Shown: piece after piece, positions 29,428-37,012 of the stretch | How positions within the stretch are numbered: position 1 is the stretch's first letter | How the letters are laid out: every line of letters starts with the position of its first letter | Assembly (NCBI GenBank): GCA_015060455.1 | Contig: SUYM01000004.1 | Location: 1 to 64,000 of the forward strand | From: Bacteroidales bacterium | GTDB taxonomy: Bacteria > Bacteroidota > Bacteroidia > Bacteroidales > UBA932 | Length of the DNA stretch: 64,000 nucleotides | Direction of reading: 5' to 3' | Translations under genes and position numbers: made by a program | The notes under the pieces: model-generated | Told to the model about the DNA's origin: nothing | Database searches by the model: none | The model's input: the letters and a program-made list of their open reading frames with translations, nothing else

Positions 29428-32024
29428 TGCGTAAGACCCTTATATCCATATTCATGGCACTTGCTTCATGCCTGTCCTTTATGGCCCATGGTCAGAAGGA
29501 CAGTCTTGTCGTGCTTCTGAGTTCCAAGTCGGCGCAGGTGGTGGATGTGGATGGCGCGAGTTACAGGAAGGTGGTCGGACCCGCAAGGTTCCTGCATAAT
29601 GATACATATCTTATCTGTGACACTGCATATTGGAATGTCCAGACCGAAGTGATTGACGCCTGGGGGAATGTGAGCATATTGCAGGAGGAGACGGTCCTGA
29701 CCAGTGACAAACTCACATATCTTGTCAAGGAGGATCTTGCCCAGTTCCGCGGTTCTGTGGTGCAACTTACCGACAAGGACCATAATACTTTGCGCACACG
29801 GCATCTGGACTATAATACAAAGGACTCGGTCGCAGTGTTCATGAACGGCGGTGCGATGAGGGACAAGGATGGTCAGATCATAGAAAGCCGCAGGGGAACA
29901 TACGATTCCAAGATAAAGAAATTCACCTTTGTCGAGGATGTGAATATGTTCACGGATTCCATTTTTGTTAAGACCACCGAACTTGTATATGAGTCGGATC
30001 TGAATCTCGCTACCTTCGGAGGAGAAACTGATGTGTGGAAGGAGAAGAATATGCTCTCTTCCCTTAAAGGATGGTATGACCGTGGCAGGGAACTGTTCTT
30101 TTTCAATGACAGGGTGCATGTGATGTCCGAGGAACAGGAGGGCTGGTGTGATTCCCTGTTCTACAACCGCTCGAATTCTGAACTTGAAATGCTTGGAAAT
30201 GCCCAGGTGTCCGATACCACGCGCAACGTCTATGCTCTTGCAGGCAAGATACATTATCTGGATTCCACGTCGAAGGTGACCATGACCAGGGAACCGGCTG
30301 TCATATCCAGGGTCGATGAACAGGACGGTTCAGTGGATACGGTCTATCTCGGTGCGGAGAAACTTGTATATCTTACAGTCCCGAAATTCAAGGTCGATTC
30401 GCTTGCGGTGGTGCAGGCGGAGCAGAGACTCGCTGCCCTTAATGTGGATCCGGTGGGAGAATATCGCAAGAAGGCTGCAGAGGCTGCTGCAAGGGCGTTG
30501 GAGCAGTCCGTGGAGAACGACCCGAATCTTGCCGCCAAGAAGGCTGCGCAGGAAAAGCGTCGCGCCGAGGAGGCAGCAAGGAAGGCTTCTGATGTGAGTC
30601 AGAAGACTCCGGATAAGGCTGGGCCTTCTGTGCCGGTTGCGAAGGACACGCTGGCATTGAAGGACTCGTTGTCGGTTTCGGATTCGCTGATGCTGTCGGA
30701 TTCATTGGCTGTGACTGACTCGTTGGCCTTGTCGGACAGTGTTGCTGTCGTCGAGCCGCCTAAGGATTCGACCAGGATAGGATTCCTCGAAGCCATCAGG
30801 GATGTGCGCATATTCAAGAAGAGCATGCAGGTGACATGTGACTCCCTTCTTTATAGCGATCTGGACTCATTGGCCCGGATGTTCAAGGATCCGATGATAT
30901 GGCAGGAGGGACGTAGGCAGTATTCTGCTGACAGCGTGTCAGTTCTTGTCAGAGGCGGGGGTATGGAAAAGGCGAGTCTTATGTCCAATGCCTTTATTGT
31001 CATAGAGGAGGACACGACTCACTACGATCAGATCAAGGGTGCTGAAATGCTTGCCTTCTTCGATCAGCAGGGCGGATTGGAGCGGTTTGATGTGCTGGGA
31101 GGAGCCTCAGCCCTGTTCTATATCGAAGAGAACGGAGTGTATGCAACCGTCAACAAGACAGACTCCAAGATGCTTTCGGCAACTTTCAAGGATGGTGAAC
31201 TGCAAAGGATATATTATTATGACCAGCCTAAGAACGACGGATATCCTAAGGTGCAGTTGGGTCGGGAGGACAGGCAGTTGAAAGGATATAACTGGGATCC
31301 GGAAAGGCGTCCGGCAGACCGTAATGCCGTCACTCCTCTGGAGTTGAGACCGTCCCAGAGGAAGAAATATGAGACACGCCCTCATGCCAAGTTCAGGCAG
31401 ACAGACATATATTTCCCGGGATATATTGCAGACATCAACCGACAGATTGCAGTGCGCGATTCTTTGCGCAAGGTACGTGAGGCTGACAGGAAACTGGCTG
31501 AGGCTCAGGCGCAGGAGAGGGCCCGTCTGGATTCGCTTGCATTGAAGGATTCCTTGTTCCGGGCGGATTCGCTTTTCAGGGTTGATTCGATTGCCCGCGC
31601 CGATTCCATCAGGTTGGCTGCCCGGGTGGATTCTCTTGCAGTGGCAGACTCGTTGAGACTTGCCAAGGACTCTCTTGCCGTGGCGGATTCTTTGGCAGGG
31701 GCAGGCAAGGTGTTGACCCCTCAGGAGTTGAAGGCTGCAAAGAAGGCAGAGGCCTTGAAGAAGAAACAGGCTGCCAAGGCTGCCCGCGAGGCGGAGCGCA
31801 AGAGAAAGCAGAAAGAAAAGGAGAAACGCTGGGCAGAACTCGACAGGCGCGATGAGGCAAAGGCCGCCGCAAAAGAAGCCAGGCGCAAAGCCAAGGAGCG
31901 TGTTAAAAAGCGCAAGGCATTGGAGGCCGCCGCCCGCGAGGCCGAAAAGGATGCCAGGGCCCTTGAATCCTATATCGAGAAATACAACAGACAGAAGTCT
32001 AAGAAAGACGAGACCCACCAATGA
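29427..32024 (+). CDS. OstA/LptA-like outer-membrane biogenesis protein with Asp-Ser-Leu repeats
   Basis: This 865-residue protein starts with a signal peptide (to about HGQ) and OstA/LptA-type beta-jellyroll repeats: VVGPARFLHNDTYLICDTAYW, VLTSDKLTYLVKEDLAQFRG, and a second block ending in YDQIKGAEMLAFFDQQGG. This type binds or carries lipopolysaccharide in the periplasm. It is unusually long: low-complexity DSL-x-x repeats fill residues about 400-448 and 695-762, and the last 100 residues are a Lys/Arg/Ala/Glu-rich coiled coil (KKAEALKKKQAAKAAREAER). It overlaps surA by one base and the next gene by four (ATGA). Confidence 0.85.
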   Translation: MRKTLISIFMALASCLSFMAHGQKDSLVVLLSSKSAQVVDVDGASYRKVVGPARFLHNDTYLICDTAYWNVQTEVIDAWGNVSILQEETVLTSDKLTYLVKEDLAQFRGSVVQLTDKDHNTLRTRHLDYNTKDSVAVFMNGGAMRDKDGQIIESRRGTYDSKIKKFTFVEDVNMFTDSIFVKTTELVYESDLNLATFGGETDVWKEKNMLSSLKGWYDRGRELFFFNDRVHVMSEEQEGWCDSLFYNRSNSELEMLGNAQVSDTTRNVYALAGKIHYLDSTSKVTMTREPAVISRVDEQDGSVDTVYLGAEKLVYLTVPKFKVDSLAVVQAEQRLAALNVDPVGEYRKKAAEAAARALEQSVENDPNLAAKKAAQEKRRAEEAARKASDVSQKTPDKAGPSVPVAKDTLALKDSLSVSDSLMLSDSLAVTDSLALSDSVAVVEPPKDSTRIGFLEAIRDVRIFKKSMQVTCDSLLYSDLDSLARMFKDPMIWQEGRRQYSADSVSVLVRGGGMEKASLMSNAFIVIEEDTTHYDQIKGAEMLAFFDQQGGLERFDVLGGASALFYIEENGVYATVNKTDSKMLSATFKDGELQRIYYYDQPKNDGYPKVQLGREDRQLKGYNWDPERRPADRNAVTPLELRPSQRKKYETRPHAKFRQTDIYFPGYIADINRQIAVRDSLRKVREADRKLAEAQAQERARLDSLALKDSLFRADSLFRVDSIARADSIRLAARVDSLAVADSLRLAKDSLAVADSLAGAGKVLTPQELKAAKKAEALKKKQAAKAAREAERKRKQKEKEKRWAELDRRDEAKAAAKEARRKAKERVKKRKALEAAAREAEKDARALESYIEKYNRQKSKKDETHQ
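31021..31030 (+). other. Survey note: no rRNA, tRNA, CRISPR or transposase gene found
   Basis: This marker entry records a negative result for the whole window. By eye I found no tRNA or rRNA sequence, no CRISPR-type repeat-spacer array, no insertion sequence with a transposase, and no prophage genes. The position is arbitrary, inside the OstA-like gene. Confidence 0.3.
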
Positions 32025-34558
32025 GATATATTCTGACCTTCATATTGGCGTTGTTGCCGCTTGTTTCAGGAGCCCAGTCTTCCAAACTCCTGGAAATTGA
32101 CGCCTCTTCGTTCGCTCCTGTTCAGTCGGACGCGCTTTCCGGTGTTGCGATTGACAAGATTGGCATGGACCCCTCGCGAAGGCCTTGTGCGCGAATCAAG
32201 ATGCACATCAACCGCATGGCAAGGGAGGAGGTTGAAGGACTTTCTGTCCGTACGATAGGAGGCAATGTGGTGCTTACAAAATGTATAGTGGCGGCTCAGG
32301 GCAACGGGCTGATCATTGAACTCACAGCCAAGGAAACAACGAGAATTTACCTGCATCACGAAAAGTATGGCGATTCCAATGAAGTGAGCCTTAATCTTGA
32401 AGGCAACAAGGAATATCGCATAGAGGCCATGCTGAATACAACCCACTCGATAGCGGTCAGTTCGAACACCCTTGGAGCCGAGGTCTATATTGACGATGTC
32501 TATAAGGGAGTCATAAATGAAGCCTATTCACTGACTGTCGGTGATGTATATCCCGGTATGCATAAGATCAAGGTTGTTTCCGGTGCCTTGAATAACGAGA
32601 CCACCGTGAACGTCAACAGTGAGAATATTCTGTTCCGTATTGAACTGGACCACCAACTTGCAAAGCCGCAGTTTGTATATTTCATTGTAACCCCGGCCAA
32701 TGCAAGTCTGGTTATCGATGGCAAGCCTTATCTTCTGAATCAATATGGCGAGATTGCTGAACCATTGATGCTTCAGAATGGAACATATACATATATGGTG
32801 TCCGCCAAGGATTATCATGATGAAACCGGAACCTTTGTGATTGACGGTGCAAAGGTGGACAAATCTGTCAATCTCAAACCTGCCCATGGTTTCTTGAAGG
32901 TGTCTGGCGAGGGCGTATTGAATGGGGCGAGTGTCTTTATCGATGGCAATCTTGTCGGTCAGGCCCCTCTTACCAGCGGGCGTCTTTCGAGCGGCAATCA
33001 TAATGTGCGGATTGTCAAGTCCCTGTATAAGGAATTCAACGGGACTGTCGTCATCCGTGATGGTCAGACCCTTGATTACAAACCGTCCCTGGATGCAGAT
33101 TTTGCAAGTGTTACATTAAGATCTGCGGCCGGTGCGGATATTTATATAAATGGTCAGAACAAGGGAAAGTCTCCGTGGAAGGGAGAACTTCGTACGGGAA
33201 TATATACCTTTGAGGCTGTCCTGCCGGGTCATAGGACAACATCTGTTACTCAGAATATTTCTGCGACGCCTTCTGTTCAGAGTTATGATATACCTGCGCC
33301 TCTTCCAATAAAGGGAACGCTTAATCTGTTTTGTACTCCTGCGGCAGATGTGTATGTGGATAATAAGCCGGTCGGCCGCACTCCGCTCACTTTTGACCTG
33401 ATTGTAGGAAAGCACACTGTGACGTTTAAAAAGGATGGCTTCAAGACTCTGGAGAAAGTTGTCGAGGTCAAGGAAGGACAGTCCGAGATGGTTCGGGTGA
33501 CGTTGGAGGAGGGTGTCCGGCAGCCGGCTTCTTCTGCCTCATTGACAGGAGGCGGGTCCTTGTCGGCTAAGGGGACTGCGAACTGTTATATCGTCTCGCA
33601 GAAGGGCGTATATAGTTTTCCGACAGTCAAGGGTAATAGTAGGCAGTCTGTCGGTGACGTTGCGGGTGCAGTTGTGCTTTGGGAGACTTTCGGCACATCT
33701 GTCGCTCCGAAGGTCGGCGATCTGATAAAGTCTGTGTCATATAAGGACGGTCACATTACTTTCCAAACTGCCGACACTTTCAAGGAGGGCAATGCAGTCA
33801 TCGCCGCCAAGGATGCCTACGGCGACATTCTCTGGTCGTGGCATATATGGATGACCGACCAGCCTGAGGGACAGGTTTATTATAACAATGCCGGCACCAT
33901 GATGGACCGCAACCTCGGTGCCACATCCGCAACTCCGGGTGATGTCGGCGCTCTCGGTCTGCTTTACCAGTGGGGCAGGAAGGACCCGTTCCTGGGGTCT
34001 TCTTCGATTTCGTCGAGCACTACTGCGAAATCCACCATTTCATGGCCATCTGCCGTCTCGACAAGTTCGTCTCGCGGCACGGTTGATTATGTCACATCTC
34101 ACCCGACGACATTTGTTTATGCTTCGTCATCTCCATACGATTGGCATTACTCCTCTCGTGACAATACATTGTGGACCACCTCATCAAGTGCCAAATCCAT
34201 CTACGATCCATGTCCGGCCGGTTGGCGTGTTCCCGATGGTGGCAGCAGTGGTGTCTGGTCAAAGGCGGTCGGTTCAAGTTCATACTTTACTCAAAGTTCA
34301 CTCTACAACAGTACCAATGAAGGTATGAACTTCTCCGGCAAGTTCGGATCTGCTTCTACCATCTGGTATCCTGCTTCGGGTTATAGCGACAGCGGCGGTG
34401 GCGGTCTCTACAATGTTGGCCGCTACGGCTACTGTTGGTCTGCGTCTCCTTACGGCAACAGCGCGTGCGACCTGGACTTCAACTACTATGGCGGCGTCTA
34501 TCCGTCGTACGGCTTCTATCGCGCCTGCGGGTATTCTGTCCGTTGTCTCCAAGAATAA
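32021..34558 (+). CDS. PEGA-repeat protein with C-terminal FISUMP domain, candidate DGR target
   Basis: This 845-residue secreted protein has a signal peptide (LLPLVSGAQ) and several PEGA-type modules (TPAADVYVDNKPVGRTPLTF, ADIYINGQNKGKSPWKG, GASVFIDGNLVGQAPLT). The C-terminal FISUMP (Fibrobacter major paralogous) domain shows MDRNLGATS, GLLYQWGRKDPF, DPCPAGWRVPDGG, YCWSASPYGNSACDLDF and YSVRCLQE. From 34451 to 34534 nearly all codons end in C or T and encode only residues reachable by mutating A in AAY codons, as in variable regions of diversity-generating retroelements. No reverse transcriptase or template is in the window. The start overlaps the OstA gene by four bases. PEGA proteins are thought to be surface or envelope binders. 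Confidence 0.85.
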   Translation: MRYILTFILALLPLVSGAQSSKLLEIDASSFAPVQSDALSGVAIDKIGMDPSRRPCARIKMHINRMAREEVEGLSVRTIGGNVVLTKCIVAAQGNGLIIELTAKETTRIYLHHEKYGDSNEVSLNLEGNKEYRIEAMLNTTHSIAVSSNTLGAEVYIDDVYKGVINEAYSLTVGDVYPGMHKIKVVSGALNNETTVNVNSENILFRIELDHQLAKPQFVYFIVTPANASLVIDGKPYLLNQYGEIAEPLMLQNGTYTYMVSAKDYHDETGTFVIDGAKVDKSVNLKPAHGFLKVSGEGVLNGASVFIDGNLVGQAPLTSGRLSSGNHNVRIVKSLYKEFNGTVVIRDGQTLDYKPSLDADFASVTLRSAAGADIYINGQNKGKSPWKGELRTGIYTFEAVLPGHRTTSVTQNISATPSVQSYDIPAPLPIKGTLNLFCTPAADVYVDNKPVGRTPLTFDLIVGKHTVTFKKDGFKTLEKVVEVKEGQSEMVRVTLEEGVRQPASSASLTGGGSLSAKGTANCYIVSQKGVYSFPTVKGNSRQSVGDVAGAVVLWETFGTSVAPKVGDLIKSVSYKDGHITFQTADTFKEGNAVIAAKDAYGDILWSWHIWMTDQPEGQVYYNNAGTMMDRNLGATSATPGDVGALGLLYQWGRKDPFLGSSSISSSTTAKSTISWPSAVSTSSSRGTVDYVTSHPTTFVYASSSPYDWHYSSRDNTLWTTSSSAKSIYDPCPAGWRVPDGGSSGVWSKAVGSSSYFTQSSLYNSTNEGMNFSGKFGSASTIWYPASGYSDSGGGGLYNVGRYGYCWSASPYGNSACDLDFNYYGGVYPSYGFYRACGYSVRCLQE

Positions 34559-34572
34559 TGTTTAATCAGCGT

Positions 34573-34607
34573 GGTCGGGAAGCCTGCATAAGCGGCTTCT
34601 GACGACC
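34573..34607 (+). terminator. Hairpin after the FISUMP gene
   Basis: Stems GGTCG/CGACC (outer) and GAAGCC/GGCTTC (inner) form a two-part hairpin starting 14 bp after the stop. It may be a terminator, although no clean T run follows. A hairpin just after a variable region is also a DGR feature. Confidence 0.45.
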
Positions 34608-34627
34608 ATGCGTTTTGAAGCATAACC

Positions 34628-34665
34628 CTCGCGCACCGGCGCGAGATAATCGGCGCGAGGCGCCC
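34628..34665 (+). repeat. GC-rich alternative hairpins
   Basis: CCTCGCGC (34627-34634) can pair with GCGCGAG at 34640-34646 or with GCGCGAGG at 34653-34660. A further small palindrome GGCGC/GCGCC lies at its end. The function is unknown. Confidence 0.4.
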
Positions 34666-34674
34666 CGCCACATT

Positions 34675-34701
34675 GTCATCCTGAGCGCCAGCGAAGTATC
34701 T
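34675..34701 (+). repeat. Family A repeat, single copy
   Basis: GTCATCCTGAGCGCCAGCGA plus AGTATCT is one complete copy of the dispersed motif, with an AGTATCT instead of AGGATCT end. Confidence 0.75.
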
Positions 34702-34770
34702 CATATCAATAATGTAAGATGACATTCAAAGAAATCTTATCACGTGAAGATCAGAACACGGCCAGCATTT

Positions 34771-34890
34771 GGTGGAGCGTAAAGCATTGATGTGTAGTGT
34801 TTTAAGATATTTAAGGCGGGTCAAATTTACCCGCCTTAATTGATGTAATGGGTTGATATTTAATGAGTTGCATTTCACCCTAATCTTCCG
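34771..34890 (+). repeat. Family B element, copy 1 (120 bp, palindromic core)
   Basis: It opens GGTGGAGCGTAA, has an 11-bp perfect palindrome 40 bp in (34811-34821 against 34829-34839), then TGATGTAATG, and ends TTTCACCCTAATCTTCCG. The same layout and length occur at 51611-51730, and a slightly shorter form at 58776-58886. Position of the palindrome relative to the start is conserved. Confidence 0.8.
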
Positions 34891-35004
34891 ATCTACTCCT
34901 CCGCATCCGTGTTCTTCATCAGCGTGAACCCGAGAACATCTCAAGATTCCCTATTTTCAAAAATCTTTCAACGAAGGCTTGGCTGAAATGCCGGCCCTTT
35001 TTTG

Positions 35005-35012
35005 TATATTTG
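35005..35012 (+). promoter_or_regulatory. Putative -7 box of the DUF4886 gene
   Basis: TATATTTG fits TAnnTTTG, 22 bp before ATG 35034, with a TTGG about 22 bp further upstream. Confidence 0.5.
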
Positions 35013-35033
35013 AGGTTGTAAATCTTTAAGCGT

Positions 35034-35879
35034 ATGAACAAGAGAGTCATTGTAGCCATTTTGGCATTGTTTTGCCTTGTGTGCGGTGTCATGAATGCAC
35101 AGACAGACAATGTTGTACGAATCCTCTCCATCGGAAACAGTTTCTCGCAGGATGCGGTGGAACAGTATCTTCATGAACTTGCTGAGGCTGACGGTCAGGA
35201 GGTCATCATCGGCAATATGTATATCGGCGGATGTTCCTTGAAGAAGCATCTGAACAACGCGCGCGAGAACAAGCCGGCCTACAAGTACCGTAAGATAGGT
35301 CTTGACGGCAAGAAAGTGGAGACCAAGGAGTTCACTCTGGAACAGGCTCTCGCCGACGAGAAATGGGACTATGTGAGTTTCCAGCAGCAGAGCGGAAATT
35401 CAGGCATATATGAGACCTGGGAGGCATCCCTTCCTGAACTGCTTGAATATGTGAAGGAGCGGGTGCCGGCAGAGGCTACTATGATGATTCATCAGACCTG
35501 GGCATACGACCAGACATCGACCCACAGGGATTTCAAGAAATATGACCATGACCAGCAGAAGATGTATGAGTCCATAGTCGCCGCTGTGAAGGGCGCCTCC
35601 AGGTTGACAGGCATCAGGATGATCATTCCGAGCGGAACAGCAGTCCAGAATGCCCGCACGACCATCCTCAGGGATGCCATCACCCGTGACGGCTACCACA
35701 TGCACAAGATCAACGGACGTTACACTGTGGCGTGCACATGGTATGAGAAGATATTCGGAAGGAGTGTCGTAGGTAATCCTTACAGACCTGAGGGCATGAC
35801 GCAGGAGCAGCAGGCCGCCGCCCAGAAATCCGCCCATGCAGCAGTGAAGAAGCCGCATCGCGTGACGAAAATAAAATAG
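35034..35879 (+). CDS. DUF4886 (SGNH hydrolase-like) secreted protein
   Basis: This 281-residue secreted protein has a signal peptide ending MNAQ. It has the SGNH-like block VRILSIGNSFSQDAVEQYLH with Ser as likely nucleophile, GGCSLKKHLNNA, WDYVSFQQQSGNSG and a terminal DGYHMHKINGRYTVACTWYE with a possible catalytic Asp/His. It matches DUF4886, a SGNH-fold family in Bacteroidetes whose substrate is unknown; carbohydrate esterase activity is a plausible inference. It has its own promoter-like box, and the TlpA gene follows after a family A repeat. Confidence 0.8.
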   Translation: MNKRVIVAILALFCLVCGVMNAQTDNVVRILSIGNSFSQDAVEQYLHELAEADGQEVIIGNMYIGGCSLKKHLNNARENKPAYKYRKIGLDGKKVETKEFTLEQALADEKWDYVSFQQQSGNSGIYETWEASLPELLEYVKERVPAEATMMIHQTWAYDQTSTHRDFKKYDHDQQKMYESIVAAVKGASRLTGIRMIIPSGTAVQNARTTILRDAITRDGYHMHKINGRYTVACTWYEKIFGRSVVGNPYRPEGMTQEQQAAAQKSAHAAVKKPHRVTKIK

Positions 35880-35882
35880 GAA

Positions 35883-35951
35883 GATGTCTCGACTTCGTTC
35901 GGCATGACAACAGTGAGTGTCCTGTCATCCTGAGCGAAGCCGAAGGATCTG
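35883..35951 (+). repeat. Family A repeat, inverted plus direct copy
   Basis: An inverted copy (GATGTCTCGACTTCGTTCGG, 35883 on) and a direct copy (GTCATCCTGAGCGAAGCCGA plus AGGATCT) lie between the DUF4886 and TlpA-like genes. Confidence 0.8.
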
Positions 35952-35985
35952 CAACATAGAAGAAACCAATATCAAGATATAAGAC

Positions 35986-36822
35986 ATGAAAAAGACATTT
36001 ATTTTATCAGCATTTGTGGCCATTGCCATGGTGGCATGCGCCCAGACCCCGGAAGAAAGAGTGAAGGCTTACGAGGCGGCTCATCAGGCCATGTTGGACG
36101 AGTATAGCGCAACAATGGATTCGCTCGCAGATGACCGCGAGAAGGCTCAGGCCTATTACGATGAATTTGTGCCTAAGTACATTGAGTTCAACCTTGATGC
36201 GGCTAAGAAGAATCCGGACAACGAGGTGGCGATCCAGGTGCTCGCAAACCTTCGCGGCCTTATCGAGGACGAGCAGGCGGCCGAGATCATAGCAAATATG
36301 CCTGCCGAAATGCAGGAGAACGAGCAGGTGGCAGCCTTGAAGAAGACCCTGGATACAAGGATCGCGACATCGGCAGGCCATCCTTTCGTGGATTTTACTG
36401 TGAATACAGTTGTCGGCCAGACCCGCAGCGTGCCTCCGCAGCCTAAATACAAGGAGGTGAAACTTTCAGACTATGTCGGCAAGGGAAAATACATCCTTCT
36501 GGACTTCTGGTCGCCTTGGTGCGGACCATGCCGCAGGGAAATGCCGAACATCAAGGCCGTATATGACAAGTATCATGGCGACAAGTTCGACGTGGTGAGC
36601 ATCGCGGTATGGGAGCGCCAGCCTGTCGAGGTGACCATCGAGACCGCCCAGAAACTCGATATGACCTGGAATCAGATCAATAACGCAGGACGCGAGCCGG
36701 CCGAACTCTACGGAGTGGAGGCTATCCCGCATCTCATCCTCTTCGGACCGGACGGCACCATCCTCGCACGCGGCTTCCACGGCGCCGAGATCGATCAGAT
36801 AGTTTCTTCTTATCTGAAGTAG
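35986..36822 (+). CDS. TlpA-like thiol-disulfide lipoprotein
   Basis: This 278-residue lipoprotein (lipobox VAC, Cys18) has an N-terminal helical region of about 120 residues and a thioredoxin-fold domain of the TlpA/ResA type. The active site is WCGPC (Cys179, Cys182), within YILLDFWSPWCGPCRREMPN. The cis-Pro loop is GVEAIPHLILFGPDG. It would reduce disulfides in the periplasm or outer envelope. No partner genes are nearby. It is flanked on both sides by family A and related repeats. Confidence 0.88.
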   Translation: MKKTFILSAFVAIAMVACAQTPEERVKAYEAAHQAMLDEYSATMDSLADDREKAQAYYDEFVPKYIEFNLDAAKKNPDNEVAIQVLANLRGLIEDEQAAEIIANMPAEMQENEQVAALKKTLDTRIATSAGHPFVDFTVNTVVGQTRSVPPQPKYKEVKLSDYVGKGKYILLDFWSPWCGPCRREMPNIKAVYDKYHGDKFDVVSIAVWERQPVEVTIETAQKLDMTWNQINNAGREPAELYGVEAIPHLILFGPDGTILARGFHGAEIDQIVSSYLK

Positions 36823-37010
36823 ATTGCCGGTCAAAGCCGGCAATGACGCCCTCGTCATTCCCAACGTGTTCGCCGGCAATGACGCCCTCGTCATTCCCGA
36901 CCTGACCGGGAAACTCACCACAAACCGTCATTCCCGACCTGTTCGGCAGCAATGACGTCGGTGTCATTCTGAGCGCCCCTTTGTCATTCTGAGCGATAGC
37001 GAAGAATCTC
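36823..37010 (+). repeat. Mixed repeat tract between tlpA and uvrC
   Basis: A 27-bp segment (GCCGGCAATGACGCCCTCG plus TCATTCCC) occurs at 36836-36862 and again at 36872-36898. A hairpin (36823-36844) precedes them. Then come three further GTCATTC cores and a full family A ending GATAGCGAAGAATCT just before the uvrC start. Confidence 0.8.
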
Positions 37011-37012
37011 CC

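Noticed and set aside
31107..32021. A 304-residue minus-strand frame inside the OstA-like gene
   Set aside because: It is an antisense shadow of the DSL repeats and the coiled coil, rich in Cys and Leu, without a plausible protein pattern.
34559..35033. DGR template or reverse transcriptase next to the FISUMP gene
   Set aside because: The region holds only hairpins, one family A copy and a family B element. No A-rich near-copy of the variable region and no reverse transcriptase motif were seen anywhere in the window.
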